DNA from: an uncultured Eubacteriales bacterium
Lineage (GTDB): Bacteria > Bacillota > Clostridia > Peptostreptococcales > Anaerovoracaceae
NCBI GenBank assembly: GCA_900315125.1
Contig: OMXT01000001.1
Location: forward strand, 17,747-81,746
Direction of reading: 5' to 3'
DNA: 64,000 nt
Shown piece by piece: positions 44,503 through 53,750 of this stretch. The position numbers and the translations under genes are program-made. Below the pieces are notes generated by a model that did not search any database, had not been told where the DNA came from, and saw only the letters and a list, made by a program, of their open reading frames with translations. Position 1 is the first letter of the stretch. The number at the start of each line of letters is the position of its first letter.

Positions 44503-45891
44503 ATGAGTTTACCGAAATTATTTACACCGATGGGTCAGGTTCAGGAAGAATACAAGAGCAAGCTGATGACTGCAGAAGAAGCCGCAGGCCAGGTTGAATC
44601 CGGCATGCAGATTCATATCGGACTGATGAACGGCGTTGTCGTAGATATCCAGAACGCCCTGGCTAAGAGAGCCGAGGAACTGAAGGATGTTACCGTAGTA
44701 GCTACCATGTGGAGCTATCCGGACATCCCGCCGATCCTTCAGGCTGATCCCAAGGCAGAGCACTTCCATTACTGCAGTACACATCTGACCAGGTCAGAGA
44801 GGGCAGCCAACAAGCAGGGCAACTGCTGGTTCCTGCCTGTACAGTTCCGTGAGAACCCCAAGCTTCATGAGACATGCCGTCCGGAATACGATATCGCATT
44901 CCTGCAGGTAGCGCCCATGGACAAGTCCGGAAACTTCAACCTCGGACCTACAGTCGCTGAGTACTGGGGCATTTTCAAGAACTGCAAGAAGATCATCGTA
45001 GAGGTAAATGAGAACCTGTGTCTGACACACGGACTGCAGAACTACATCAATATCAACCAGGTAGACGGTATCGTAGAAGGATCCAACACACCGATGCCCA
45101 CCATCGCAGCGAAGGAAGCGACAGACGTTGAGAAGAAGATGGCGGAGAACATCGTAGACCTGATCGAAGACGGAAGCACCGTCCAGATCGGTACCGGCGG
45201 GTTCCCCAACTATGTCGGCAAGCTGATCGCTGAATCCGACATCAAGGATCTGGGATGCCATACCGAGATGTTCGTAGACGCTTATCTGGCTCTGTACAAG
45301 GCCGGCAAGCTGACAAACATGAATAAGAAGATCAACAAGGGCAAGATGACATTCACCTTCGCCCAGGGGTCTGAGGAACTGTATGACTGGATCGATGACA
45401 ACCCGATGATGCAGTCCGGACCTGTAGAATATGTAAACAACGTAGACGTTATCGCATCCTGCGGCCAGGTCGTTTCCATCAACAGCTGCCTGCAGGTAGA
45501 CCTGTTCGGTCAGGTCAACTCCGAGTCTTCCGGACTGCAGCACATCGGCGGCACCGGCGGTCAGCTGGACTTCGTCATGGGCGCATTCCAGTCCGAAGGC
45601 GGCAAGAGCTTCCTGTGCACACCGTCTACACGATTCAATAAGACGACGGGCAAGACAGAATCCCTGATCATGCCCACACTGCCTAACGGTTCCATCGTAT
45701 CCACACCGAGAAGTGCGGTACATTACATCGTAACCGAGTACGGCGCAGTAAACCTGAAGGGCAAGAACACCTACGAGAGAGCAGAACTCCTCGTATCCGT
45801 CGCGCATCCTGACTTCAGAGAAGAACTGATCCACCAGGCTGAGAAGATGGGCATCTGGAGAACAAGCAGCAAGGTCGTTAAGCCCAGATAA
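44503..45891 (+). CDS. Acyl-CoA:carboxylate CoA-transferase (acetyl-CoA hydrolase/transferase family)
   Basis: 462 residues; RBS CAGGAGATG. Nucleophile Glu is E255 in GCHTEMFVDAY. QIGTGGFPNYVGKLI precedes it and the C-terminal VHYIVTEYGAVNLKGK is typical. Related to but distinct from abfT at 9466. With a thiolase and butyrate genes in the window, butyryl-CoA:acetate or a similar CoA exchange is plausible. The substrate cannot be read from the sequence. Confidence 0.87.
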   Translation: MSLPKLFTPMGQVQEEYKSKLMTAEEAAGQVESGMQIHIGLMNGVVVDIQNALAKRAEELKDVTVVATMWSYPDIPPILQADPKAEHFHYCSTHLTRSERAANKQGNCWFLPVQFRENPKLHETCRPEYDIAFLQVAPMDKSGNFNLGPTVAEYWGIFKNCKKIIVEVNENLCLTHGLQNYININQVDGIVEGSNTPMPTIAAKEATDVEKKMAENIVDLIEDGSTVQIGTGGFPNYVGKLIAESDIKDLGCHTEMFVDAYLALYKAGKLTNMNKKINKGKMTFTFAQGSEELYDWIDDNPMMQSGPVEYVNNVDVIASCGQVVSINSCLQVDLFGQVNSESSGLQHIGGTGGQLDFVMGAFQSEGGKSFLCTPSTRFNKTTGKTESLIMPTLPNGSIVSTPRSAVHYIVTEYGAVNLKGKNTYERAELLVSVAHPDFREELIHQAEKMGIWRTSSKVVKPR

Positions 45892-45964
45892 GATGAGTGC
45901 CTGATGAGCACATGATGAATTTGCTATCCTATTTTGTTTCCTCAATAATAAATGCATAGCCGAG

Positions 45965-46004
45965 ATGAGAGATGATCCGCCAAGTCATCTCTCATTTTGG
46001 TTTT
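45965..46004 (+). terminator. Terminator after the CoA-transferase
   Basis: Perfect 11-base stem ATGAGAGATGA / TCATCTCTCAT, nine-base loop, then TTTTGGTTTTT. Confidence 0.87.
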
Positions 46005-46044
46005 TGAATGGTTATTTTTTCAACTGTTTGCGGTTACTTTTTTC

Positions 46045-46088
46045 ACAAAGTCCCGACTGGCCGGGTTTCGGCCGGTCGGGACTTTGTT
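46045..46088. repeat. Long GC-rich hairpin containing the dispersed repeat (copy 3)
   Basis: Eighteen-base arms at 46045-46062 and 46070-46087 with one wobble pair. The right arm read on the minus strand is AACAAAGTCCCGACCGGC, two changes from the copies at 19781 and 41409. It could act as a terminator, but the AT-rich run after it is not a T-tract. The remaining bases to 46388 are AT-rich and gene-free and should hold the promoter of the MFS gene. Confidence 0.7.
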
Positions 46089-46388
46089 GGTAAAATTAAC
46101 AAATAAAGCAATAAAAAGTTGATTTTGTTTGATAAATATCTATCAAATTGAACGAATTTTGTATACACATAGGTAGTTTGAGAAACGAAAAAGGGCGTTT
46201 TTGCATCGATTTCATCAAAATATATGTAAAAAGTGAGAAAATAACGATTGTTTTTGCAGTAAAGTGACAATTACTTTTTTGAACCTCCATGCTACAATCT
46301 GTGTACAGTAAAAAGTACAATGACTGCCGGACCGAACATGGGAGAATAGACAGAAAGGGGACGGCGGCTGTAAGAGGAGGTATGTTTT

Positions 46389-47606
46389 ATGAGTAATGCG
46401 AAATCCGGAGCCGGAGGTCAGGCCTGGGCGATCGTGATTTTCTTCACACTGTTCATGGTGACCATGACGTTCAACCTGATCGTCTATCCGGCATGCGCTG
46501 CAGATACGATGCAGCTCTATGGGATCACACAGGCAGGTCTGACGACGCTGTCATCGGTAACATCTGTAGTAGGACTGTTTGCCGGATTTATCTTCGGGCC
46601 GATCCTGGACAAGAAAGGATCAAGAAATACGATTCTGATCGGTCTTCTGATCGGCGCGATCCTGTTCTACATGAGGGCATTCGTGGGAAGCTATGTGCTG
46701 GCGATCATCCTGACGTTCCTGGCGTCCTTCTTCGTAGGCGTCTGCCAGATCGCAGCATCTAAGGTCCTGGCTACATGGTTCACACCGGAGACCGTATCCG
46801 TCGCTTATTCCTTCCAGGCAGCAGGCGCTGGATTTGGATCTGCCGGAGCTTTCGCCATCGGCGCGGCACTGGGTCTGAAGGGTTCCCTGCTTCTTGTCGC
46901 TGCTGCTTACACGGTCCTGCTCATCTACTGGCTGATCGCCGGTAAGGAAGGACCGATCAAGGCTCAGGGCGCAGGCGCCCCGCCGGAGGGCGCCAAGAGC
47001 ACCGGCGTCTGGAAGAGCAAGACGCTGTGGCTTATGTCTGTTGCGGCGGCCTGCGCTGTCGGCTCCACACTGCTGATCAACAGCTACTGCATCAACGCCT
47101 TCGTTGGAAAAGGCATGGATCCCAAGCAGGCAGCAGGCATCGGAACAGTTCTGAATCTGTCACTGCTGGTAGGCGGATATCTGGGCACATTCCTGATGAG
47201 CGTCATCAAGCGGTATAACGTCGTTACACTGATCTGCTTCATCGGCGGCGCCATCGGCTATCTGCTGGGATGGTTCTCACCTCTCGGCGCCATGACATGG
47301 GTATGGCTCGTTGTGGGCGGCCTGTTCATGGGCGGCACCGTAGGTCTGACAAACGGCAGAACGGCACTGATCCCGCTGACAGGAGAGTTCCCGCCGGAGG
47401 CCATCGGAAGCGCAGGCGGCGCGCTGGAGGCGATCAAGGGTGTCATCACATTCGTATTCCCCATCGTTATCGCAAATATCTTCGCAACGAACTTCAACGC
47501 GATATTCATCACATTTGGTGTACTGTGCGTCATTGGATTCCTGACCGGCGGTGTATTCGTTCCGGAACTGGGACCCAAGGGCAAACTGCAGCAGAAGGCA
47601 AACTGA
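46389..47606 (+). CDS. MFS transporter (oxalate/formate antiporter-like)
   Basis: 405 residues with 12 hydrophobic segments. The segment GFIFGPILDKKGSRNTILIG near residue 60 is the MFS loop 2-3 motif. Monocarboxylate-type MFS by general resemblance. It precedes an SDR and a Fe-S aldo-keto reductase in the same direction, so uptake of their substrate is plausible. RBS AGAGGAGG. Confidence 0.85.
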   Translation: MSNAKSGAGGQAWAIVIFFTLFMVTMTFNLIVYPACAADTMQLYGITQAGLTTLSSVTSVVGLFAGFIFGPILDKKGSRNTILIGLLIGAILFYMRAFVGSYVLAIILTFLASFFVGVCQIAASKVLATWFTPETVSVAYSFQAAGAGFGSAGAFAIGAALGLKGSLLLVAAAYTVLLIYWLIAGKEGPIKAQGAGAPPEGAKSTGVWKSKTLWLMSVAAACAVGSTLLINSYCINAFVGKGMDPKQAAGIGTVLNLSLLVGGYLGTFLMSVIKRYNVVTLICFIGGAIGYLLGWFSPLGAMTWVWLVVGGLFMGGTVGLTNGRTALIPLTGEFPPEAIGSAGGALEAIKGVITFVFPIVIANIFATNFNAIFITFGVLCVIGFLTGGVFVPELGPKGKLQQKAN

Positions 47607-47707
47607 CAGCTGCCCCGCCGATAAACAGCAATAGTAAGTCTAATGGCTGCCTGCCCCGGCGGGCTGCCGCAAGATAAAAAAGTATATGTAACAGGAGGCT
47701 AAGTAAA

Positions 47708-48535
47708 ATGAAGGATATGTTAAAGGATCAGGTCGCTATCGTTACCGGAGGCGGCTCCGGAATGGGAGAAGCTACAGCCAAGCTGTACGCTAAAGAAGGC
47801 GCCAAGGTCATTGTCGCTGACTTTAATGAGGCAAACGCGAAGAAAGTCGTCGACGATATCACAGCGGACGGCGGCTATGCCAAGTTTTATAAACCCACAG
47901 ATGTATCAGACAGAGCCCAGGTAGACGAACTGGCGAAGATGACCTATGATGAGTTTGGAAAGATCGATATCCTGGCTGCTTATGCGGGTGGAACATTCGA
48001 CGGCAATCCGAATATGACGCAGCAGGAAGTACTGGAGAAGACCACTGCCGTTAACCAGTGGGGCATGTACTACACATGCTTCGCCGTGGTACCCTATATG
48101 AAGAAGGCGAAGAGCGGCAAGATCATTATCTGCTCCTCCAACGGCGCGTTCAACCCGACGGCTCCTGCCTATGAATATCACATGGCAAAGGGCGCCTGCG
48201 AATCGCTGACGGTCAACCTGGCTATGGATCTGGCCAAGTTCGGTATCCGCGTAAACTGCGTCAAGCCCGGCCCCATCGTTACAAGATTCTGGGATGAGCT
48301 GATGGAAGACGGTCCGGAACGCCAGGCAATGCTGAAGGGCATCGCGGACATCGAAGTACCTCTCGGCCGCACAGGAACTGCGGAAGATGTAGCAGGACCG
48401 GCTCTGTTCTTCGCATCCGATCTGTCCCAGTATGTTACAGGACTCTGCATGTACGTTGCCGGCGGCATGGGCTATGTCTATGCATTCGGTCAGTCTTCTA
48501 TCGCCCATGCAGGCGTAGGCAGAAGCGACCTGTAA
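47708..48535 (+). CDS. SDR-family oxidoreductase
   Basis: 275 residues. NAD(P) motif TGGGSGMGEA near residue 14. The usual NNAG is AAYAGG here, a deviation. Catalytic Ser is in ICSSNGAF and Tyr/Lys in YHMAKGA. C-terminal third: GRTGTAEDVAGPALFFASD, typical. RBS CAGGAGG. Substrate unknown. Followed by a hairpin. Confidence 0.88.
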   Translation: MKDMLKDQVAIVTGGGSGMGEATAKLYAKEGAKVIVADFNEANAKKVVDDITADGGYAKFYKPTDVSDRAQVDELAKMTYDEFGKIDILAAYAGGTFDGNPNMTQQEVLEKTTAVNQWGMYYTCFAVVPYMKKAKSGKIIICSSNGAFNPTAPAYEYHMAKGACESLTVNLAMDLAKFGIRVNCVKPGPIVTRFWDELMEDGPERQAMLKGIADIEVPLGRTGTAEDVAGPALFFASDLSQYVTGLCMYVAGGMGYVYAFGQSSIAHAGVGRSDL

Positions 48536-48589
48536 GGGGCACGGATCTGTCCATTCGATGCGGATAATGTGAGCTTGTTTTCAGGAGGA

Positions 48590-48627
48590 TCCGCCGCCCC
48601 GAGACCTCTGCAGGCGGCGGACTCTTT
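48590..48627 (+). terminator. Probable terminator between SDR and aldo-keto reductase
   Basis: Nine-base stem TCCGCCGCC / GGCGGCGGA (48590-48598, 48613-48621), then CTCTTTCT. Weak T-run, so possibly only partial. Confidence 0.6.
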
Positions 48628-48650
48628 CTGGATATTTGTGGAGGATTACT

Positions 48651-49877
48651 ATGAAGAAGGAAATTGATTTCGGAAAACGGCTGGCTTACGGCTGTCTGCG
48701 TCTCCCCATCATCGATCAGGGCTTTGTTGCTCCCGGATTCAGAGATGACTCCAAGGTGGACGAAGAAGCATGGCAGAAGATCGTAGACCGGGGCATGGCC
48801 AACGGTTATAACTACTTCGATACGTCCTGGTTCTATCACAGCGGAAATTCCGAGCGGGCTATTGGACACTGCGTAGCGGATAAATATCCAAGGGATTCTT
48901 TCATCCTGTCCGATAAGATGCCCGTCAAGTTCATGAAGAACGGGTCGGAGATGGAGCCCATATTCGAGGAGCAGCTGAAGAAGTGCCACGTAGATTACTT
49001 TGATTTCTACCTGATCCACGCCATCAGTTCTGAAACGTATGAGAAGTGGACCAAGGAGGGTCTGTTCGAATTTCTTGTTCAGAAGAGGAAAGAGGGAAAA
49101 TACAGAGAGTTCGGTATGTCGCTCCATGAGACGCCGGAATTTATGGATAAAATCCTGACGGAGCATCCGGAAGTAGACTTCGTCATGCTTCAGATCAACT
49201 ATCTGGACTGGGATTCCCCGGCGATCCGTTCCCGGGAGATGTATGAGACGGCCGTAAAACACGGCAAGCCCATCGTCGTTATGGAGCCCTGCAAGGGCGG
49301 AACGCTGGCTAATCCGCCGGAGGAAGCAGTGAAGCTGATGAAGGAGTACAATCCGGACGCTTCCATTGCATCCTGGGCTTACCGGTTCGTTGCTTCCCTG
49401 CCCGGCGTCCGTGTTGTATCCGTAGGAATGCCCAAGATGGAATTCCTGGAAGATAACATGAAGACGTTCGATAACTATATGCCGCTGAACGATGAAGAGC
49501 GGGCGATCCTGGACAAGGTCGTTAAGATCATCAATGAAAAGACCGCCATCGCCTGCACGAACTGCAGATACTGTGAGGAAGCATGTCCTCTGGACATCCC
49601 TTCCGGCGATTACTTCCAGCTGTTCAACGACTACTACCGCATGACCGAATCGTCAGATTACAATGACGTCTGCACACCGGCCATCACCTATGGATTTATG
49701 AAGGAGCGCAGGAACGGCGCGGATAAATGCGTAGGATGCGGCAAGTGCGAGAAGGTCTGCCCTCAGCATCTGCCGATCATAGAACTGCTGAAGGATAAGA
49801 TCGCAGGCGAACTGTACTCGAAGAACCCGGATTCCATGCTGACGGATAAGACCGACGAGATGGGAACGCCGGAGTAA
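48651..49877 (+). CDS. Aldo-keto reductase with C-terminal ferredoxin-like 4Fe-4S domain
   Basis: 408 residues from ATG 48651; GGAGG at 48640-48644 excludes the GTG at 48636. AKR barrel with DTSWFYHSGNSE (catalytic Asp/Tyr), LSDKMP (Lys) and YLIHAIS (His). At the C-terminus CTNCRYCEEACPLDIP and CVGCGKCEKVCPQHLP give two [4Fe-4S] sites. Such fusions may link a carbonyl/alcohol conversion to ferredoxin. Substrate unknown; the MFS and SDR genes before it may belong to the same pathway. Confidence 0.9.
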   Translation: MKKEIDFGKRLAYGCLRLPIIDQGFVAPGFRDDSKVDEEAWQKIVDRGMANGYNYFDTSWFYHSGNSERAIGHCVADKYPRDSFILSDKMPVKFMKNGSEMEPIFEEQLKKCHVDYFDFYLIHAISSETYEKWTKEGLFEFLVQKRKEGKYREFGMSLHETPEFMDKILTEHPEVDFVMLQINYLDWDSPAIRSREMYETAVKHGKPIVVMEPCKGGTLANPPEEAVKLMKEYNPDASIASWAYRFVASLPGVRVVSVGMPKMEFLEDNMKTFDNYMPLNDEERAILDKVVKIINEKTAIACTNCRYCEEACPLDIPSGDYFQLFNDYYRMTESSDYNDVCTPAITYGFMKERRNGADKCVGCGKCEKVCPQHLPIIELLKDKIAGELYSKNPDSMLTDKTDEMGTPE

Positions 49878-49945
49878 AATATGTGAGTAAAAAACATATA
49901 GTTTATCTGGTTTATCTCCTGACGCCGTCAGGCTTCAGGATCAGG

Positions 49946-49977
49946 TCCTGCAGACTCTGTCTGCGGGATCTATTTTT
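49946..49977. terminator. Terminator between convergent genes
   Basis: Stem TCCTGCAGAC / GTCTGCGGGA (one wobble), loop TCT, then TCTATTTTT on the + strand. It overlaps the last codons of the convergent PucR-type gene. Confidence 0.75.
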
Positions 49978-51520
49978 CTTCCTGATATTCGTCCATGACG
50001 AACAGGCAGGACACCAGGATCTGCATGGTCTCATTGCTGTCTAGCTCGTCGAAGTCAAGATTTAATATGTCTTCCGCCGTCTGGATCCGGTATTTCAGGG
50101 TATTTCTGTGGATGTACATTTCACGGGCGGCGATGCTCATGTTCCGTCCGGTGAGAAGGTAGACCCGAATGCTGTCGATCAGCTCGAACCGGTTTTTGTT
50201 CTCGCTGCGGCTGAGTTCCAAAATCCGTGGATCGCAGAGGACTGCGGGGTTCTGAGTGCGGCGGAGACTGTCAAGAAGAAAGCTTACGTAGTGACTTGTA
50301 AATGAACATACCCGGCTGCCGCTTGGAATGCGCCAGCGTTCTTTCAGGATCTCGCTGGCCTGGAGATAATAGGTATGCAGCTGCATAAAATCATGAAAGC
50401 AGTTGCTCACGCCGCAGTACATGAGATTGGCTTCGCAGAAATCTTCCAGTCGCTGAAGCTCCTCCTGCCCTGACATATCGTTATCCTGATGCCGCAGTAC
50501 TGCGAGTATCAGCGTATCAAAATAAAGGATCTGTGCTGCCGGGAACTGCCGGTGGATCCGCATGTGGTAGGAATGTCCGTCCTTTGCGATGGTGAACCCG
50601 TCAGCCATCTGAAAAGCCAGCATATAATAGCTGTCGTTTACGGTCCATCCCTGCTGCCGGAGATGCTGGTCTACCATCCGTTCATCCACGTTCATGCCCG
50701 CGGCCAGTTCCTTCAGGTAGTAGGCGTCATAGTGATTCATGCCCAGACGGATCCGGGTCTTGAAAATATAGCCCAGGAGTTGGGCGATGCGGCGGCAGAG
50801 TTGGACCTGCCCCTCCGTGATCGGATTTACGATGTCTGTCATTCCGATGGATCCGGTCTGCTTCCCGTTGGGCAGCCGGATAACGCCCAGGAGATAGGTA
50901 TGTTCAGGATCCCGTTTTGGATTGATCAGGACTGGCGTATCCGACGCCAGAAACTCCCTGTTGGAGTATTCTATTTCTTCTCTGGTGAAAAAATTCAGGG
51001 AAGGATATGTTTCATTAAGAGTCTGCTCCCAGATCGTGCCCGCAGCCTGTTCTTTTGTAATAGGGGAATGATAGATCAGGGACTGGGCGGCGTCATAAAC
51101 GCCAAAGGGATTGTGCAGTTTCCTCACGGCGATCTCCATGAATGCAGCGAGTTCGTCTTCCCTCATGACGGAATCGCACATTTCTGCGTCCCAGGCGCTG
51201 TAATCCTCGCATACCGCGGCTGCGGTCTGAAACAGTTCATCGGGAGTCTTTTCCGACCGGACTGCCAGGAAGTTCGCAGAATAATTTTTTTTCAGCTCGG
51301 GCAAAGTCCTGCTTGAACAGAAGATCAGATTCGATGGGATGGTTTCCGCCTTTTTCAGATCCTTCTCATCTGCGATGTATATATAACGGTCATCGCCTGA
51401 TCCGACCTCCGGCGCCCACTGGCGAATGCCCTGGGTCCCTGCACTCTGAGGTTTAAGTTCCGCATAGTCGGCGGTCACTCCCTTCAGTTCATCCTGGATC
51501 ATGGTCAAATACATCAGCAT
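49970..51520 (-). CDS. PucR/CdaR-type transcriptional regulator
   Basis: 516 residues, start ATG 51520 behind AAGGGGGGGG on the minus strand. N-terminal sensor region without a recognised domain, then a GGDEF-like/PucR middle. The C-terminal HTH is MSIAAREMYIHRNTLKYRI followed by AEDILNLDFDELDSNETM, the PucR HTH_30 pattern. Faces the MFS/nitrilase genes upstream on the same strand and may control them. Autoregulation is likely but no site is assigned. Confidence 0.88.
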   Translation of the reverse strand: MLMYLTMIQDELKGVTADYAELKPQSAGTQGIRQWAPEVGSGDDRYIYIADEKDLKKAETIPSNLIFCSSRTLPELKKNYSANFLAVRSEKTPDELFQTAAAVCEDYSAWDAEMCDSVMREDELAAFMEIAVRKLHNPFGVYDAAQSLIYHSPITKEQAAGTIWEQTLNETYPSLNFFTREEIEYSNREFLASDTPVLINPKRDPEHTYLLGVIRLPNGKQTGSIGMTDIVNPITEGQVQLCRRIAQLLGYIFKTRIRLGMNHYDAYYLKELAAGMNVDERMVDQHLRQQGWTVNDSYYMLAFQMADGFTIAKDGHSYHMRIHRQFPAAQILYFDTLILAVLRHQDNDMSGQEELQRLEDFCEANLMYCGVSNCFHDFMQLHTYYLQASEILKERWRIPSGSRVCSFTSHYVSFLLDSLRRTQNPAVLCDPRILELSRSENKNRFELIDSIRVYLLTGRNMSIAAREMYIHRNTLKYRIQTAEDILNLDFDELDSNETMQILVSCLFVMDEYQEEK

Positions 51521-51626
51521 TGCGCGGCCCCCCCTTACGCTGCGGTTTGTTATACCCGATCAAAAATAATTATACTTTCGGGCTGAACACATTGTCAACT
51601 GCGGGAATCACTTATCGTGCGGGCGA

Positions 51627-52844
51627 TCACTTCTCGCTGATGCGGAGGCTCATAATAGAAGCGAAACTGCAGAGCAGGATATCTGCCGTCCAGATAATGG
51701 TATAATCTCCGGTCATTTCGAAAAACACGCCTCCCAGCCAGGCGCTGAGAAAGGCGCCGATCTGGTGGCAGAGGAACAGAAAGCCGATAAGAGTGGCCAC
51801 CTGACTAAGCCGGAAGTTCTGGTTGACCAGGCCGGAGGTGGGGGAGACGGTGGCGTCTCCGGTCAGTCCCAGGCCTACGGAGAAAACAAAGGCTGTAATG
51901 ATGTTCTTTGGCATCAGCAGCAGATAGCTGATGACCCACACAGCGCGGAAACCGTAGTAGAAACCCAGGAGATGGCCTTTGTGCACCCGGGTGCTGAGAT
52001 AACCGGACAGCAGCGCTCCCAGGATCGTCGATACCCCGTAGAAGTAAAATGCCCAGCTGGCGGACGTCTCGGAAATGCCGTAGTGTACATACTGAGAAAA
52101 CAGATGTGATTCTATGATCACCATATGGAAACCGCAGGTGGAAAAGCCGGCTACCAGCAGTCGGAATGTCCGGTTCCGGAACGCGTGCTTCAGGAGGGCG
52201 AGACCGTTTATGTCATTTTCCTCTGCTTTTGGTTTATCCTGCTTCGCGCGGATCCCTTTCTGCGGATCCCGGGATGTGATAAAGAACGTAATGGGGATCA
52301 GCGCGGCAGCCAGGACTGCGAGGAATGTCAGAGTCAGTGTCAGTCCGAAATGGCTCAGCATGTTCTGCATCAGAGGAGCCAGAAGGAAGCTGATCATGCC
52401 GGAGGCGGCGTTCAGCAGGCCGGACAGAGTCATGGCGTGTTCGCGGCCGGTGAAATAAATGGCAGAGGTCAGAACCATGCCGAAGGCGATGGCGCCGCCG
52501 CCTGCGCCGAAGAGGAGACCCAGCGAAAGAAGGAGCATGGGGAAGGAGCGGGCGGTCATCATTCCTGCGATGCTGAGAATCAGCAGGATGGAACCTGCGG
52601 TGAGTACGAACCGGTTTGATGTGCGGGAGGCCAGTGTGCCGAAGAAGGGCTGGCTGGCGCCGAATGTCAGGTTCATTACGGCAATGCAGAAGCTGACCTG
52701 ATCGTAGGGCAGGTCGGTCTGGGTTCCCAGGGGATTCAGCAGTATTCCGATGTTTGTTCTTATCGCGGCGCCGACGCCGTAGAGAACGCAGGATACCAGA
52801 CCGATCATGATGACGGCGAAGAGGCTTCTGTTTTTGGTCATCAT
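51627..52844 (-). CDS. MFS transporter, second
   Basis: 405 residues, 12 membrane segments, loop 2-3 motif GTLASRTSNRFVLTAGS near residue 65. Its ATG shares one base with the nitrilase stop (TAATG on the minus strand), so the two are one operon. Likely imports the substrate of the nitrilase-family enzyme or exports its product. Confidence 0.85.
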   Translation of the reverse strand: MMTKNRSLFAVIMIGLVSCVLYGVGAAIRTNIGILLNPLGTQTDLPYDQVSFCIAVMNLTFGASQPFFGTLASRTSNRFVLTAGSILLILSIAGMMTARSFPMLLLSLGLLFGAGGGAIAFGMVLTSAIYFTGREHAMTLSGLLNAASGMISFLLAPLMQNMLSHFGLTLTLTFLAVLAAALIPITFFITSRDPQKGIRAKQDKPKAEENDINGLALLKHAFRNRTFRLLVAGFSTCGFHMVIIESHLFSQYVHYGISETSASWAFYFYGVSTILGALLSGYLSTRVHKGHLLGFYYGFRAVWVISYLLLMPKNIITAFVFSVGLGLTGDATVSPTSGLVNQNFRLSQVATLIGFLFLCHQIGAFLSAWLGGVFFEMTGDYTIIWTADILLCSFASIMSLRISEK

Positions 52845-53674
52845 TATTTCCTTCTTAATGTGTATAGATCGTCTCTGCGGGCAGAAAGCAGAGGCAGCTG
52901 CCGGCGGATCCGGTCGACCTGAGCCAGGTCGATCTCCGTTACGCGGGCATCCGGGTTCTCATCCATTTCGCTGATCACAGTGCCCCAGGGATCCACGATC
53001 ATGGAATGCCCCCAGGCGTGGTAGCTGGCGTTCATATCCCGGGCGTCTGACGTTCCGACGACAAACATCTGGTCATCCACGGCACGGCTGCGGAACATCA
53101 GCTCCCAGTGTGCAGGTCCTGTGGTCATGTTAAACGCGGCAGGCACGAGGAAGAGCTGAGCGCCCTCGAGAGAAGCGATGCGGGCCATCTCCGGAAAGCG
53201 GCAGTCGAAGCAGATACAAAGGCCAATCCGGCAGAATTCTGTATCGAACACGGTGATCTGGTCCCCGGCGGTCAGCGTATCGGATTCCCGGAAGCTCTGG
53301 CCGCCTTCCACGTCAATATCAAACAGGTGGACTTTCCGGTGTTTTGCGATCTGCCTGCCGCGGGGATCGAATACATAGGCGGTGTTGTAGATCCGTCCCT
53401 GTTCGTCACGCTCCGGCACGGTTCCTGCCTGCAGGTATACGCCGAATTCCCGGGCGTATGCGCTGAGGCGCTGCCATGCGGCAGCGCCTTCCGGCTCCGC
53501 ATACTTCGGAAAGCAGCTGTTATCGTAGGGACAGCAGAACATCTCACCGGCTGTGACAAGATCCGGTTTGCTGCTGCTTACCTTGTTCAGATATTCTCCC
53601 AGCGTTTCAAGATTCTTTTCCTTATCATCGCAGACCGGGGTCTGCAGCTGTGCGATTTTGATTTTGTCCTTCAT
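52844..53674 (-). CDS. Nitrilase-superfamily carbon-nitrogen hydrolase (omega-amidase type)
   Basis: 276 residues. Catalytic triad visible: E44 (TAGEMF), K114 (KHRKVHLFDID) and C155 (LCICFDCRFPE). Length and the CRFPE pattern fit the omega-amidase/Nit2 branch: release of ammonia from 2-ketoglutaramate-like or other amides. Co-transcribed with the MFS gene. Upstream on its strand lies the palindrome array at 53751-54070. Confidence 0.88.
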   Translation of the reverse strand: MKDKIKIAQLQTPVCDDKEKNLETLGEYLNKVSSSKPDLVTAGEMFCCPYDNSCFPKYAEPEGAAAWQRLSAYAREFGVYLQAGTVPERDEQGRIYNTAYVFDPRGRQIAKHRKVHLFDIDVEGGQSFRESDTLTAGDQITVFDTEFCRIGLCICFDCRFPEMARIASLEGAQLFLVPAAFNMTTGPAHWELMFRSRAVDDQMFVVGTSDARDMNASYHAWGHSMIVDPWGTVISEMDENPDARVTEIDLAQVDRIRRQLPLLSARRDDLYTLRRK

Positions 53675-53750
53675 TCTGGTTCCTCACTGGTTCCTCATTT
53701 TTTTATGTGGAAGTCACCGAATTGCGAATTGGCACAAATCGGATCAAAAA

